This document shows, one piece after another, positions 52,786-62,244 of a stretch of DNA of 64,000 bases. Numbering within the stretch: the stretch's first letter is position 1; each line of letters starts with the position of its first letter. The translations under genes and the position numbers were made by a program. The notes beneath the pieces were generated by a model. That model did not search any database. It worked only from the letters and a program-made list of their open reading frames with translations, and had not been told where the DNA came from. The stretch is from an uncultured Azohydromonas sp. (GTDB lineage: Bacteria; Pseudomonadota; Gammaproteobacteria; Burkholderiales; Burkholderiaceae_C), in contig NZ_CALAOH010000021.1 of NCBI RefSeq assembly GCF_937926365.1, positions 45,781 to 109,780 of the forward strand, given 5' to 3'.

Positions 52786-53748
52786 TCAGGCGTCGTTGCC
52801 GGCGAGGATGCTCATCACCGCCATGCGCACGGCGATGCCGAAGGTCACCTGCGGCAGGATCACGCTGTGGCGCCCGTCGGCCACCGCCGAGTCGATCTCC
52901 ACGCCACGGTTGATCGGGCCCGGGTGCATGACGATGGCATCGGGCTTGGCCAGCGCCAGCTTCTCCGGCGTCAGGCCGTAGTGCTTGAAGAACTCGCCCG
53001 CGCTGGGCAGCAGCGCGCTGCCCATGCGCTCGTTCTGCAGCCGCAGCATGATGATCACGTCGGCATCGCGGATGCCCTCGGCCATGTCGCGGCACACGCG
53101 CACGCCCATCTCGCGCAGATTGTCCGGCACCAGCGTCTTCGGCCCCACCGCGCGGATCTCGGGCACGCCCAGCGTCGTGAGCGCGTGGATGTCCGAACGC
53201 GCCACGCGCGAGTGCACGATGTCGCCCACGATCGCCACCGTGAGGTTGGTGAAGTCCTTCTTGAAGTGCCGGATCGTGTACATGTCCAGCAGGCCCTGCG
53301 TCGGGTGCGCGTGGCGCCCGTCGCCGGCGTTGACCACGTGCACGTGCGGCGCGCAGTGCTGGGCGATCAGGTAGGGCGCGCCCGACTCGCTGTGCCGCAC
53401 CACGAACATGTCGGCCTGCATGGCCGAGAGGTTGGCGATGGTGTCGAGCAGGCTCTCGCCCTTGGCGGTCGAGGAGCGCGCGATGTCGAGGTTGATCACG
53501 TCCGCCGACAGCCGCTTGGCCGCGATCTCGAAGGTGGTGCGCGTGCGCGTGCTGTTCTCGAAGAACAGGTTGAACACGCTCTTGCCGCGCAGCAGCGGCA
53601 CCTTCTTGACCTCGCGGTCGCTCACGGAGAGGAAGGTGGAAGCGGTGTCGAGGATCTGCGTGAGCACCGCGCGCGGCAGGCCCTCGATGGACAGCAGGTG
53701 GATCAGCTCGCCGTGGCTGTTGAGCTGGGGATTGCGGCGCGACAGCAT
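52786..53748 (-). CDS. pyrB: Aspartate carbamoyltransferase catalytic subunit
   Basis: 320 residues. Carbamoyl-phosphate loop [12 protein letters not shown] near residues 63-74, [12 protein letters not shown] near 140, and [13 protein letters not shown] plus [12 protein letters not shown] for aspartate binding. The second pyrimidine-pathway enzyme. ATG overlaps the pyrR stop (TGATG). Partner of the non-catalytic PyrC-like subunit encoded next. Confidence 0.97.
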   Translation of the reverse strand: MLSRRNPQLNSHGELIHLLSIEGLPRAVLTQILDTASTFLSVSDREVKKVPLLRGKSVFNLFFENSTRTRTTFEIAAKRLSADVINLDIARSSTAKGESLLDTIANLSAMQADMFVVRHSESGAPYLIAQHCAPHVHVVNAGDGRHAHPTQGLLDMYTIRHFKKDFTNLTVAIVGDIVHSRVARSDIHALTTLGVPEIRAVGPKTLVPDNLREMGVRVCRDMAEGIRDADVIIMLRLQNERMGSALLPSAGEFFKHYGLTPEKLALAKPDAIVMHPGPINRGVEIDSAVADGRHSVILPQVTFGIAVRMAVMSILAGNDA

Positions 53749-54260
53749 CAGGCGGCGCCCTCCAGGGCAAAGGTGAAGCGGCCGGCGGCATCGCGCGCCA
53801 GCGACAGGCGTTGTTCGGCCGGCAGCGCGAGCTTGGCGGCGGCGAAGGCGGGCTCGATGGGCAGCTCGCGCCCGCCGCGGTCCACCAGCACCGCCAGCGT
53901 CACGCTGGCCGGGCGGCCGAAGTCGAAGAGCTCGTTGATCACCGCGCGCGTGGTGCGCCCGGTGTAGAGCACATCGTCGATCAGCAGGATGTGCCGCCCT
54001 TCGATCTCGAAGGGCAGCTTGGTGGCGTCGGTCAGGTGCATGCCGCGCGAGCCGTAGTCGTCGCGGTGCAGCGCGCTGGAGATGACGCCGGGCGCGCCGG
54101 GTAGGCTCAGGTCGGTGTGCAGCCGCTCGGCCAGCCAGGCCCCGCCGCTCCACACGCCCACGAGCGCGGATGTTTCGGTATCGGCGGGACGCAGCAGCCG
54201 CGCGACGCCGCGCAGCAGCTCGCCGTACAGCGCCTCGGCGTCCAGGGAAAGGGTGCTCAT
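53748..54260 (-). CDS. pyrR: PyrR bifunctional regulator/uracil phosphoribosyltransferase
   Basis: 170 residues, PRTase fold with PRPP loop [18 protein letters not shown] near residue 92 and [12 protein letters not shown]. In Gram-positives it attenuates pyr operons by RNA binding; in proteobacteria the regulatory role is uncertain. Coupled to ruvX upstream (four-base overlap) and pyrB downstream. Confidence 0.94.
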   Translation of the reverse strand: MSTLSLDAEALYGELLRGVARLLRPADTETSALVGVWSGGAWLAERLHTDLSLPGAPGVISSALHRDDYGSRGMHLTDATKLPFEIEGRHILLIDDVLYTGRTTRAVINELFDFGRPASVTLAVLVDRGGRELPIEPAFAAAKLALPAEQRLSLARDAAGRFTFALEGAA

Positions 54261-54667
54261 GCTTGTCTCAGGAACTGCTCCAGGATCAGCGCGGCCGAAG
54301 CCGCGTCCAGGTCGCGCGCACCGCCGGCCTCGGCCTCGGTGCTGGTGTAGCGCTCGTCCACCTCGTGCACCGGCAGCCTGAAGCGGCCGTGCAGCTGGCG
54401 CGCGAAGCGCTGCGCGCGGTGCGTATTGTCGTGCGGCGCCCCGTCGGGATGGCGCGGCACGCCCACCACCAGCGCATCGGGCTGGTACTCGCGGATGAGT
54501 TTCTCGATCGCCGCGAAGCGCACGTCGGCCTTCTCGGTGGCGATGGTCTTGAGCGGCGTGGCGCTGCGCGTGACGGTGTTGCCGCTGGCCACGCCGGTGC
54601 GCTTGGCACCGAAGTCGAAGGCGAGAAAGCTCTGCGCGCGGCCCACGCCGCCGGGCGCCTCGCTCAT
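54257..54667 (-). CDS. ruvX: Holliday junction resolvase-like RuvX (YqgF)
   Basis: 136 residues, RNase H-like. [14 protein letters not shown] carries the first catalytic Asp, [18 protein letters not shown] and [13 protein letters not shown] the others. Implicated in 16S rRNA end processing. Overlaps yqgE and pyrR genes. Confidence 0.94.
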   Translation of the reverse strand: MSEAPGGVGRAQSFLAFDFGAKRTGVASGNTVTRSATPLKTIATEKADVRFAAIEKLIREYQPDALVVGVPRHPDGAPHDNTHRAQRFARQLHGRFRLPVHEVDERYTSTEAEAGGARDLDAASAALILEQFLRQA

Positions 54668-55236
54668 GCGTGCCCCGCCTCGCCGCTGAGCATGCGCGGA
54701 TCGATCCCCAGCAGCGACAGCGCGCGCGTGTAGCGCTGCTCGGGCGGGGTGTCGAAGATGATCTGCGGGTCGGCGGCGACGTTGAGCCAGCCGTTGCGCG
54801 AGATCTCCTCCTCCAGCTGCCCCGCGCCCCAGCCGCTGTAGCCCAGCGTCACCAGCACGCGGCGCGGACCCGTGCCATGCGCCAGCGACTCCAGCACGTC
54901 CTTGCTGGTGGTCATCTCCAGCCCGCCGGGCACCGTCATCGTGGAGTTGAAGCGTGCCGCGCCCAGTGCCTCGTGCAACACGAAGCCGCGCTCGGTCTGC
55001 ACCGGGCCGCCGAAGTACACCGGCTCGTCGGCCAGCTCGCTGCGGTCCAGGCTCAGGTCCACCTTCTCGAACAGGTGGCGCAGGGTGATGTCGGTGGGCT
55101 TGTTGATCATCAGCCCCAGGGCGCCCTTGTCGCTGTGCTCGCACAGGTACACCACCGCGCCCGCGAAGTTGTCGTCCGCCATGCCAGGCATGGCAATCAG
55201 GAACTGGTTTGTCAGATCGATGCCACGCTCAGCCAT
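54664..55236 (-). CDS. yqgE: YqgE/AlgH family protein (DUF179)
   Basis: 190 residues. [27 protein letters not shown] and LGLMINKPT are diagnostic, with [19 protein letters not shown] later. Conserved before ruvX and pyrR; function not established. Start at ATG 55236, divergent from the photolyase gene. Confidence 0.93.
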   Translation of the reverse strand: MAERGIDLTNQFLIAMPGMADDNFAGAVVYLCEHSDKGALGLMINKPTDITLRHLFEKVDLSLDRSELADEPVYFGGPVQTERGFVLHEALGAARFNSTMTVPGGLEMTTSKDVLESLAHGTGPRRVLVTLGYSGWGAGQLEEEISRNGWLNVAADPQIIFDTPPEQRYTRALSLLGIDPRMLSGEAGHA

Positions 55237-55269
55237 GCGGCATTCTATTCCCGGGCCACACTGGCACCC

Positions 55270-56805
55270 GTGAACAAGGACCTTGACACCGCCCTCGTCT
55301 GGTTCCGTCGCGACCTGCGCGCCGACGACCAGGCCGCGCTCTACCACGCCCTGCGCCATGCCCGGCGCGTGTGGTGCGCCTTCGTCTTCGACACCGAACT
55401 GCTCACCGGGCTGCCGCGCCAGGACCGGCGCGTGGAGTTCATCCGCGACAGCCTCATCGGGCTGGACGCACAGCTGCGCGCGCTGGGCGCCGCCCACGGT
55501 ACCGAGCACAGCGGGCTGATCGTGCGCCACGGCCACGGCGCCGAGGAGATCGTGCGGCTGGCGCGGCAGCTGCACGTGCAGGCCGTCTACCTCAACCACG
55601 ACGACGACCCCGCGGCGCTGGCGCGCGACGCGCGCGTGCGCGGCGCGCTGGCGCAGGACGGCATCGCGCTGCACTCCAGCAAGGACCATGTCGTTTTCGA
55701 GCGCAACGAGGTGCTCAGCGGCGCCGGCACGCCCTACAGCGTCTTCACGCCCTACTTCAACGCCTGGCTCAAGAAGCTCGACGACTACTACCTCAGCGCC
55801 TATCCCGTGGCGCGCCATGCCGCCTCGCTGGCGCCCGTGCCGGAGGAATTCCGCCAGCCGGTCCCGAGCCTGGAAACCCTGGGCTTCGAGACCACCAACC
55901 TGCACCAGTTGAAGCTGCCCACCGGTCCCGCCGGCGGCCAGGCGCTGCTCGATGAATTCCTGGCCGAGCGCATAGACCGCTACGACGTGACGCGCGACTT
56001 CCCGGCCGTGAAGGGGCCGAGCTACCTGGGCACGCACCTGCGCTTCGGCACCGTGTCGGTACGCCAGCTCGCGCGCGAGGCCTGGCGCCGCGCGCAGGCC
56101 GGCTCCAGCGGCGCGCGCGTGTGGCTGTCGGAGCTGGCCTGGCGCGACTTCTTCCAGCAGATCCTCTTCCATCACCCGCGCGTGGTGGAGCACGCCTATC
56201 ACCCCGAGTTCGACCGCGTGAAGTGGGAAAAGGGCAAGCACGCCGACGCGCTGTTCGCCGCCTGGTGCGAGGGCCGTACCGGCTACCCGCTGGTGGACGC
56301 GGCCATGCTGCAGCTCGCGCAAAGCGGCTACCAGCACAACCGGCTGCGCATGCTCACGGCCAGTTTCCTGGTCAAGGACCTGGGGCTGGACTACAAACGC
56401 GGCGAGCGCTGGTTTGCTTTGAAACTCAACGACCACGAGCTCGCCTCCAACAACGGCAACTGGCAGTGGGCCGCCGGCACCGGCTGCGATCCGCAGCCCT
56501 GGTTCCGCATCTTCAACCCCGTGAGCCAGAGCAGGAAGTTCGATCCGCAGGGCCGCTTCATCCGCCGCTACCTGCCGCAGCTGGCCAAGCTGCCCGACGA
56601 CCTGATCCACGCCCCCTGGCTGGCCAAGCCGGTGGACCTGGAGGCCGCCAGCATCGAGCTCGGCGTGGACTACCCGCGGCCCATCGTGGACCACGAGGAA
56701 GCGCGCCAGAAGACGCTGGCGCGCTTCGAGGTGGTCAAGGAAGCCAAGGCCGCCAAGGCCGCGGCCCGGGCGGCGAAGAAGGCGCTGGCCGCGGGCGTGG
56801 ACTGA
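55270..56805 (+). CDS. phrB: Deoxyribodipyrimidine photolyase
   Basis: 511 residues from a GTG. The antenna domain ([21 protein letters not shown]) and FAD domain ([47 protein letters not shown]) are complete, with the Trp electron-chain residues in [10 protein letters not shown]. Repairs UV cyclobutane dimers with light. The tail is Lys/Ala-rich. Confidence 0.95.
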   Translation: MNKDLDTALVWFRRDLRADDQAALYHALRHARRVWCAFVFDTELLTGLPRQDRRVEFIRDSLIGLDAQLRALGAAHGTEHSGLIVRHGHGAEEIVRLARQLHVQAVYLNHDDDPAALARDARVRGALAQDGIALHSSKDHVVFERNEVLSGAGTPYSVFTPYFNAWLKKLDDYYLSAYPVARHAASLAPVPEEFRQPVPSLETLGFETTNLHQLKLPTGPAGGQALLDEFLAERIDRYDVTRDFPAVKGPSYLGTHLRFGTVSVRQLAREAWRRAQAGSSGARVWLSELAWRDFFQQILFHHPRVVEHAYHPEFDRVKWEKGKHADALFAAWCEGRTGYPLVDAAMLQLAQSGYQHNRLRMLTASFLVKDLGLDYKRGERWFALKLNDHELASNNGNWQWAAGTGCDPQPWFRIFNPVSQSRKFDPQGRFIRRYLPQLAKLPDDLIHAPWLAKPVDLEAASIELGVDYPRPIVDHEEARQKTLARFEVVKEAKAAKAAARAAKKALAAGVD

Positions 56806-56820
56806 CACAACGCTTTTTCC

Positions 56821-56860
56821 ACTCGCCCTGAGCTTGTCGAAGGGCTCAGCCCGAACGGGA
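56821..56860. repeat. Interspersed palindromic repeat
   Basis: A ~40-base imperfect palindrome (CCTGAGC and GCTCAGCC arms around TTGTCGAAG), 16 bases after phrB. Same element as at 52698-52775. It may also end phrB transcription. Confidence 0.65.
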
Positions 56861-56959
56861 TCTGCGGTTTCGGGCAGGCACGGCACCTGCCGCCCCACGC
56901 TCGCGCCGTTGACGTCGTGACGGCGGGGCGTGCCGGCCCATCCGGCGCAAGGGGTGCCG

Positions 56960-58414
56960 ATGCCGCCGTCCGCCGATTCCCTCCCGGACTCCCGACCGCC
57001 GCAGCCCCAGGCGCTGCTGGGGCTGCGCGAGGCCGTCGCCATCACCGTGGGCCTGGTCATCGGCGCGGGCATCTTCAAGGCCCCGTCGCTGGTGGCCGGC
57101 ATGGCCGGCGGCAGCGGCTGGATGTTCGCCGCCTGGGCGCTGGGCGGGCTGATGTCGCTCGTGGGCGCGCTGTGCTATGCCGAGCTGGCCACCGCGTACC
57201 CGCATGCCGGCGGCGACTACCACTTCCTGCGCCGCGCCTGGGGGCACAGCGTGTCCTTCCTGTTCGCCTGGGCACGCTTTGCCGTCATCACCACCGGCTC
57301 CATCGCGCTGCTGGGTTTCGTCTTCGGCGACTACATGCAGCAACTGCTGCCGCTGGGCCCAAACGGGCCGGCCTGGTGGGCGGCGGCGGCGATCGCCGCT
57401 CTGTCGTGGCTGAACCTGCGCGGCCTGCGCTCCGGCGCGGCGGCGCAGACCTGGCTCACCGCCGTGGAGGTGGGCGGGCTGCTGCTGGTCGTTGGCGCCG
57501 GGCTGTTCCTGCTGGGCCAGGGCGACGGCGCGGCCCTGGCGCCGGCCCCCTCCCCGACTGCCGACGCCACGGCCGAAGGCGGCGCGGCGCCCTGGAGCCT
57601 CTCCGGCTTCGGCCTGGCGATGGTGTTCGTGCTGCTGACCTACGGCGGCTGGAACGAGGCGGCCTACATCAGCGCGGAAGTGAAGGACCGGCGCCGCAAC
57701 ATGGTGCGCACGCTGGTGCTGTCCATCGCGGTCATCACGGCGCTGTACCTGCTGGTGGTGTGGGCCTACTGGCACGGCCTGGGGCTGGCGGGCATGGCGC
57801 GCGCGCAGAGCATCGCGGCCGACCTGCTGCGCGAAGCCTTCGGCCCCGCCGGCGGGCAATTGATCGCCGCCATCGTCGCCGTGGCGGCGCTGACCTCCAT
57901 GAACGCCACCATCATCGTGGGCGCGCGCACCAGCTTCGCCGTGGGCCGCGACTGGCCGCTGCTGTCGCGCCTGGGCCGCTGGGACGCCGCGCGCGGCACG
58001 CCGCCGGTGGCGCTGGCGCTGCAGGGCGCCGCGGCACTGGCGCTGGTGGCCGTGGGCGCCGCCGCGGGCAGCGGTTTCAAGGCCATGGTGGAGTTCACCG
58101 CGCCGGTGTTCTGGCTGTTCTTCCTGCTCACCGGGCTGGCGCTGTTCGTGCTGCGCCGGCGCGAGCCCCATGCCGAGCGGCCGTTCCGCGTGCCGCTGTA
58201 CCCGCTGCTGCCACTGCTGTTCTGCGCCACCTGCGCCTACATGCTGTGGTCCAGCCTGTCCTACGTTTACAGCCAGCAGCTCGGCGGCTTCAACGCCGCC
58301 TGGATCGGCGTCGGCGTGCTGCTCGCCGGCGCCCTGTGGCTGCCGGTGCTGCGCGCACCGGCGCCGGACAACGAAGCGACCCCCCTGAGGAGAGATGCCC
58401 ATGAACGCGCCTGA
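56960..58414 (+). CDS. APC family amino acid permease
   Basis: 484 residues, about twelve helices. LREAVAITVGLVIGAGIFKAPS is the conserved first-helix break (G-x-G-I-F), LVGALCYAELATAYPHAGGDY the second. Start at ATG 56960, behind AAGGGG. A loop near residues 195-215 is Ala/Pro-rich. Substrate unknown; the methyltransferase gene overlaps its end. Confidence 0.88.
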   Translation: MPPSADSLPDSRPPQPQALLGLREAVAITVGLVIGAGIFKAPSLVAGMAGGSGWMFAAWALGGLMSLVGALCYAELATAYPHAGGDYHFLRRAWGHSVSFLFAWARFAVITTGSIALLGFVFGDYMQQLLPLGPNGPAWWAAAAIAALSWLNLRGLRSGAAAQTWLTAVEVGGLLLVVGAGLFLLGQGDGAALAPAPSPTADATAEGGAAPWSLSGFGLAMVFVLLTYGGWNEAAYISAEVKDRRRNMVRTLVLSIAVITALYLLVVWAYWHGLGLAGMARAQSIAADLLREAFGPAGGQLIAAIVAVAALTSMNATIIVGARTSFAVGRDWPLLSRLGRWDAARGTPPVALALQGAAALALVAVGAAAGSGFKAMVEFTAPVFWLFFLLTGLALFVLRRREPHAERPFRVPLYPLLPLLFCATCAYMLWSSLSYVYSQQLGGFNAAWIGVGVLLAGALWLPVLRAPAPDNEATPLRRDAHERA

Positions 58415-59006
58415 GCTCGCCGCCTTCCACCTGAGCCGCCGCCGCGCCGCGGCGCTGGCGCTGCTGCTGCCCTGCGCCCTGGCACGCGCGCAGGAGGCGA
58501 CACAGGGCCAGCAGCCGGCCAAGCCGCTGGACGTGCCCTACGTGCCCACGCCGATGGCCGTGGTCAACAAGATGCTCGACATGGCCCGCGTGCGCCGCGG
58601 CGACGTGCTCTACGACCTGGGCTGCGGCGACGGCCGCATCGTCGTCACCGCCGCCAAGGAGCGCGGCGCGCGCGGCGTGGGCATCGACATCGACCCGCGA
58701 CGCATCGCCGAGGCGCGGCGCCGGGCTCAGGAGGCCGGGGTGGAGGACCGGGTGCGCTTCATCGAGGGCAACCTGTTCGATGCCGATTTCGCCGAGGCCG
58801 ACGTCGTGGCGCTGTACCTGCTGCCGCGCATCAACCTGGAGTTGCGCCCGCAACTGTGGCGCCAGCTCAAGCTGGGCTCGCGCGTGGTTTCGCATGCCTT
58901 CGACATGGGCGAGGACTGGCCACCCGAGCAGATGCAGAACCTGCGCGGCTCCACCATCTACGCCTGGACCATACGCAAGGCGCAGAAGGACGCGGTGCGG
59001 ACGTAG
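58401..59006 (+). CDS. SAM-dependent methyltransferase with an apparent export signal
   Basis: 201 residues from the ATG at 58401, chosen because AGGAG lies eight bases before it; an ATG at 58395 is too close. The N-terminus SRRRAAALALLLPCALARAQ looks like a signal peptide with a twin-Arg-like start. The body is a Rossmann methyltransferase: VLYDLGCGDGRIVVTAA (motif I), GVGIDIDPRRIAEARRRA, and ADVVALYLLPRINLELRP. SAM is not known in the periplasm, so either it is retained in the cytoplasm or the leader is a misreading. It overlaps the permease end by 14 bases. Confidence 0.75.
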   Translation: MNAPELAAFHLSRRRAAALALLLPCALARAQEATQGQQPAKPLDVPYVPTPMAVVNKMLDMARVRRGDVLYDLGCGDGRIVVTAAKERGARGVGIDIDPRRIAEARRRAQEAGVEDRVRFIEGNLFDADFAEADVVALYLLPRINLELRPQLWRQLKLGSRVVSHAFDMGEDWPPEQMQNLRGSTIYAWTIRKAQKDAVRT

Positions 59007-59051
59007 GGCGGTTGGCGCTCTCCAGCTCGCGATTGCTACTGAAAGAACCTT

Positions 59052-59131
59052 GTCATGCCCGCGAAGGCGGGCATCCACGTGCGCCGGGATGCCGCCCGGG
59101 GTTCGTGGACACCCGCCTGCGCGGGTGTGAC
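59052..59131. repeat. Multi-hairpin intergenic repeat between convergent genes
   Basis: Eight-base stems at 59055-59062/59067-59074 and 59109-59116/59121-59128 flank a central inverted pair (CCACG/CGTGG), giving an overall palindrome of ~80 bases of a type common in Comamonadaceae intergenic DNA. It probably also acts as a bidirectional terminator. Confidence 0.6.
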
Positions 59132-59139
59132 GGACTTGT

Positions 59140-62100
59140 TCACGCCGCGCCCGCCCCCTTGCCCGCCGGCGCGTGGTGGTGGTGCGTGCGCAGCCGCCGC
59201 AGGTGCCGCAGCGTGAACTCCACCGCGTCGTCCACGAAGGTGAACACCACCGGGATCACCAGCAGGCTCAGGAAGGTGCTGGTGATCAGCCCGCCGATCA
59301 CCGCCACCGCCATCGGCGAGCGGAAGCTCGGGTCGGTGCCGATGCCCATCGCGATGGGCAGCATGCCCGCGCCCATGGCGATGGTGGTCATCACGATCGG
59401 CCGCGCGCGCTTGTGGCAGGCGTCCAGCAGCGCGTCCCAGCGGCTCATGCCCTCGCGCCGCGCCAGGATCGCGTAGTCCACCAGCAGGATCGAGTTCTTG
59501 GTGGCGATGCCCATGAGCATGATCAGCCCGATCAGCGAGGGCATCGAGAACGCGCTGCGCGTCAGCAGCAGCGCCACGAAGGCCCCGCCCAGCGACAGCG
59601 GCAGCGCCGCCAGGATCGTCACCGGCTGCATGAAGTTCTTGAACAGCAGCACCAGCACCACGTAGATGCACATCACGCCGGTGAGCATCGCCAGCCCGAA
59701 GCTGGCGAAGAGCTCGCCCATCACCTCCGCGTCGCCCAGCGCCGCCTGGCTCACGCCGGGCGGCAGGCGCTGCAGGCTCGGCAGCTTCTGCACCTGGGCC
59801 GCCACGTCGCCCAGCGGCACGCCGTTGAGCTCCACCTCCAGGTTGACGTTGCGCAGCCGGTCGTAGCGGTTGATCACCGCCGGGCCGCTCTCCAGGCTCA
59901 GCTCGGCCACGTTGGCCAGCTGCACCGGGCGCCCGTTGCGCCCGGGCACCGACAGCTGCGACAGCAGCGACAGGTCCTCGCGCGCGCTCTCGGGCAGCCG
60001 CACCACGATCGGCACCTGCCGCTGCGACAGGTTGAGCTTGGGCAGGGCCGCGTCGTAGTCGCCCGTGGTGGCGATGCGCAGCGTGTCGGCGATCACCTGC
60101 GAGCTCACGCCGGCCTCGGCGGCGCGCGCGAAGTCCGGCCGCACCACCAGCTCCGGGCGCACCAGGCTGGCCGTGGAGCGCACGCTGCCGATGCCGGGAA
60201 TGGTGCGCAGGTCGCGTTCCACCGCCTGCGCCGCCTCCAGCAGCGCCTGGCCGTCCTCGCCCGAGAGCACCAGCATGTACTTCTCGCCCGATCCGCCCAG
60301 GCCCACCGACACGCGCACGCCGGGCAGCGCCTCCAGCGACTTGCGCAGCTCGGCCTCGATGGCCTGCTTGCGCAGCCCCGGGCGGTCCTGGCGCGGCGTG
60401 AGGTTGAGGATCAGCGAGGCCTTGCGCACCTCGGCCGCGCCGCCGGGCATGAACGGGTCGGAGCCCGTGGCCCCGCCGCCGATGGCGGTGTAGACCAGCT
60501 TCACGTGCGGGTTCCTCTGCAGGATCGCGCGCGCCTGCTCGGCCGCGGCGCGCGTCTCCTCGAAGGTGCTGCCCGGCGGCAGCTCCAGTCCCACCTGCGT
60601 CTGCCCGAAGTCGTCGGCCGGGATGAAGCCCGTGGGCAGCAGCGGGATCAGCATGATCGAGCCCACGAAGAACAGCCCCGCCCCGCCCGCCGTCAGCCAG
60701 CGGTGCTTCAGGCACTTGGCGGCGAAGCGCATGTACCAGCGCATCACGCGCCCCTCGGGCTTGGCATGCACGATGGGCTTGAGCAGGTAGGCCGCCATCA
60801 TCGGCGTGAGCATGCGCGCCACCACCAGCGAGGCGAACACCGCCAGCGACGCCGTCCAGCCGAACTGCTTGAAGAATTTCCCGGGGATGCCGCTCATGAA
60901 CGCCGTGGGCAGGAACACGGCGATCAGCGTGAAAGTCGTCGCGATCACGGCCAGCCCGATCTCGTCGGCCGCCTCCATCGCCGCCTGGTACGGCGACTTG
61001 CCCATCTTCAGGTGGCGCACGATGTTCTCGATCTCGACGATGGCGTCGTCCACCAGGATGCCCACCACCAGCGACAGCGACAGCAGCGTCACCACGTTGA
61101 TGCTGAAGCCCAGCAGGACCATGCCCAGGAACGCCGGGATCACCGACAGCGGCAGCGCCGTGGCGGCCACGAAGGTGGCGCGCCAGTCGCGCAGGAAGAA
61201 CCACACCACGATCACCGCCAGCAGCGCGCCCTCGTAGAGCAGGTGCATCGAGCCCTCGTAGTTCTCCGCCACCGGGTCCACGAAGTTGAAGGCCTGGTGG
61301 ATGCGCAGGTCCGGGTGCTCGGTGCGCAGCTGCTCCAGCGCGCGGCGCACGCCCGTGTCCACGTCGATCTCGCCGGCGCCGCGGGCGCGCGTGATCTCGA
61401 AGCCCACCACCGGCTGCCCGTTCAGCAGCGCCTGGCTGCGCCGCTCGGCCACGGTGTCGATGACGTCGGCCACCTGGTCCAGCCGGACGCGCCGTCCGTC
61501 CGAGAGCGTGAGCTGCACCGCGCCGAGCTCCTGCGCCGAGGCCACCGTGCCCAGCGTGCGCACCGCCTGCTCGCCGCCGCCCAGGTCCACACGGCCGCCC
61601 GACGACTCCTGCTGCACGCGCTTGAGCTCGCGCGAGATCTCGGCCGCCGTGGCACCCAGCGACAGCAGCCGCGCCGGGTCCAGCTCCACGCGCACCTCGC
61701 GCGTGACGCCGCCCACGCGCGCCACCGAGCCCACCCCCGGCACGCCCAGCAGCCGCTTGGCCACCGTGTTGTCCACGAACCAGGACAGCGCCTCGTCGTC
61801 CAGCCGCTCGCTGGCGATGGTGTAGGTGAGGATGGGCACGCCCGAGAGGTTCATCTTGGCGATGCTCGGGTCGCGCAGGTCCGCCGGCAGTTGCGAGCGC
61901 ACCCGGTTGACCGCGTCGCGCACGTCGTCCACCGCCTCCTGCGTGGGCTTCTCCAGCCGGAACTCCACCGTGATGGTGGCCACCCCGTCCTGCAGCGCGG
62001 TGTAGATGTGCTTGATGCCCTGCACCGTGGAGACCGAGTCCTCGATCTTGCGCGCCACCTCGGTCTCCATCTGCGCCGGCGAGGCGCCGGGCAGCGAGGC

Positions 62101-62244
62101 CGTGACGATGACCGTGGGCAGGTCGATGTCGGGGAAGTTCTGGATCTTCATCGCGCTGAAGCTCATCAGCCCTGCCACCGTGAGCAGGACGAAGAGCATC
62201 AGCGCGGGGATCGGGTTGCGGATCGACCAGGCGGAGACGTTCAT
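59140..62244 (-). CDS. RND efflux transporter permease (AcrB/MexB-type superfamily)
   Basis: 1034 residues. SIRNPIPALMLFVLLTVAGLM starts the first helix; two large periplasmic loops follow helices 1 and 7; LVVGILVDDAIVEIENIVRH carries the proton-relay Asp pair in helix 4, and the repeat helix segment MGIATKNSILLVDYA is in the second half. The trimer exports drugs or other compounds by proton antiport. Coupled to the adaptor gene by an ATGA. Confidence 0.94.
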   Translation of the reverse strand: MNVSAWSIRNPIPALMLFVLLTVAGLMSFSAMKIQNFPDIDLPTVIVTASLPGASPAQMETEVARKIEDSVSTVQGIKHIYTALQDGVATITVEFRLEKPTQEAVDDVRDAVNRVRSQLPADLRDPSIAKMNLSGVPILTYTIASERLDDEALSWFVDNTVAKRLLGVPGVGSVARVGGVTREVRVELDPARLLSLGATAAEISRELKRVQQESSGGRVDLGGGEQAVRTLGTVASAQELGAVQLTLSDGRRVRLDQVADVIDTVAERRSQALLNGQPVVGFEITRARGAGEIDVDTGVRRALEQLRTEHPDLRIHQAFNFVDPVAENYEGSMHLLYEGALLAVIVVWFFLRDWRATFVAATALPLSVIPAFLGMVLLGFSINVVTLLSLSLVVGILVDDAIVEIENIVRHLKMGKSPYQAAMEAADEIGLAVIATTFTLIAVFLPTAFMSGIPGKFFKQFGWTASLAVFASLVVARMLTPMMAAYLLKPIVHAKPEGRVMRWYMRFAAKCLKHRWLTAGGAGLFFVGSIMLIPLLPTGFIPADDFGQTQVGLELPPGSTFEETRAAAEQARAILQRNPHVKLVYTAIGGGATGSDPFMPGGAAEVRKASLILNLTPRQDRPGLRKQAIEAELRKSLEALPGVRVSVGLGGSGEKYMLVLSGEDGQALLEAAQAVERDLRTIPGIGSVRSTASLVRPELVVRPDFARAAEAGVSSQVIADTLRIATTGDYDAALPKLNLSQRQVPIVVRLPESAREDLSLLSQLSVPGRNGRPVQLANVAELSLESGPAVINRYDRLRNVNLEVELNGVPLGDVAAQVQKLPSLQRLPPGVSQAALGDAEVMGELFASFGLAMLTGVMCIYVVLVLLFKNFMQPVTILAALPLSLGGAFVALLLTRSAFSMPSLIGLIMLMGIATKNSILLVDYAILARREGMSRWDALLDACHKRARPIVMTTIAMGAGMLPIAMGIGTDPSFRSPMAVAVIGGLITSTFLSLLVIPVVFTFVDDAVEFTLRHLRRLRTHHHHAPAGKGAGAA

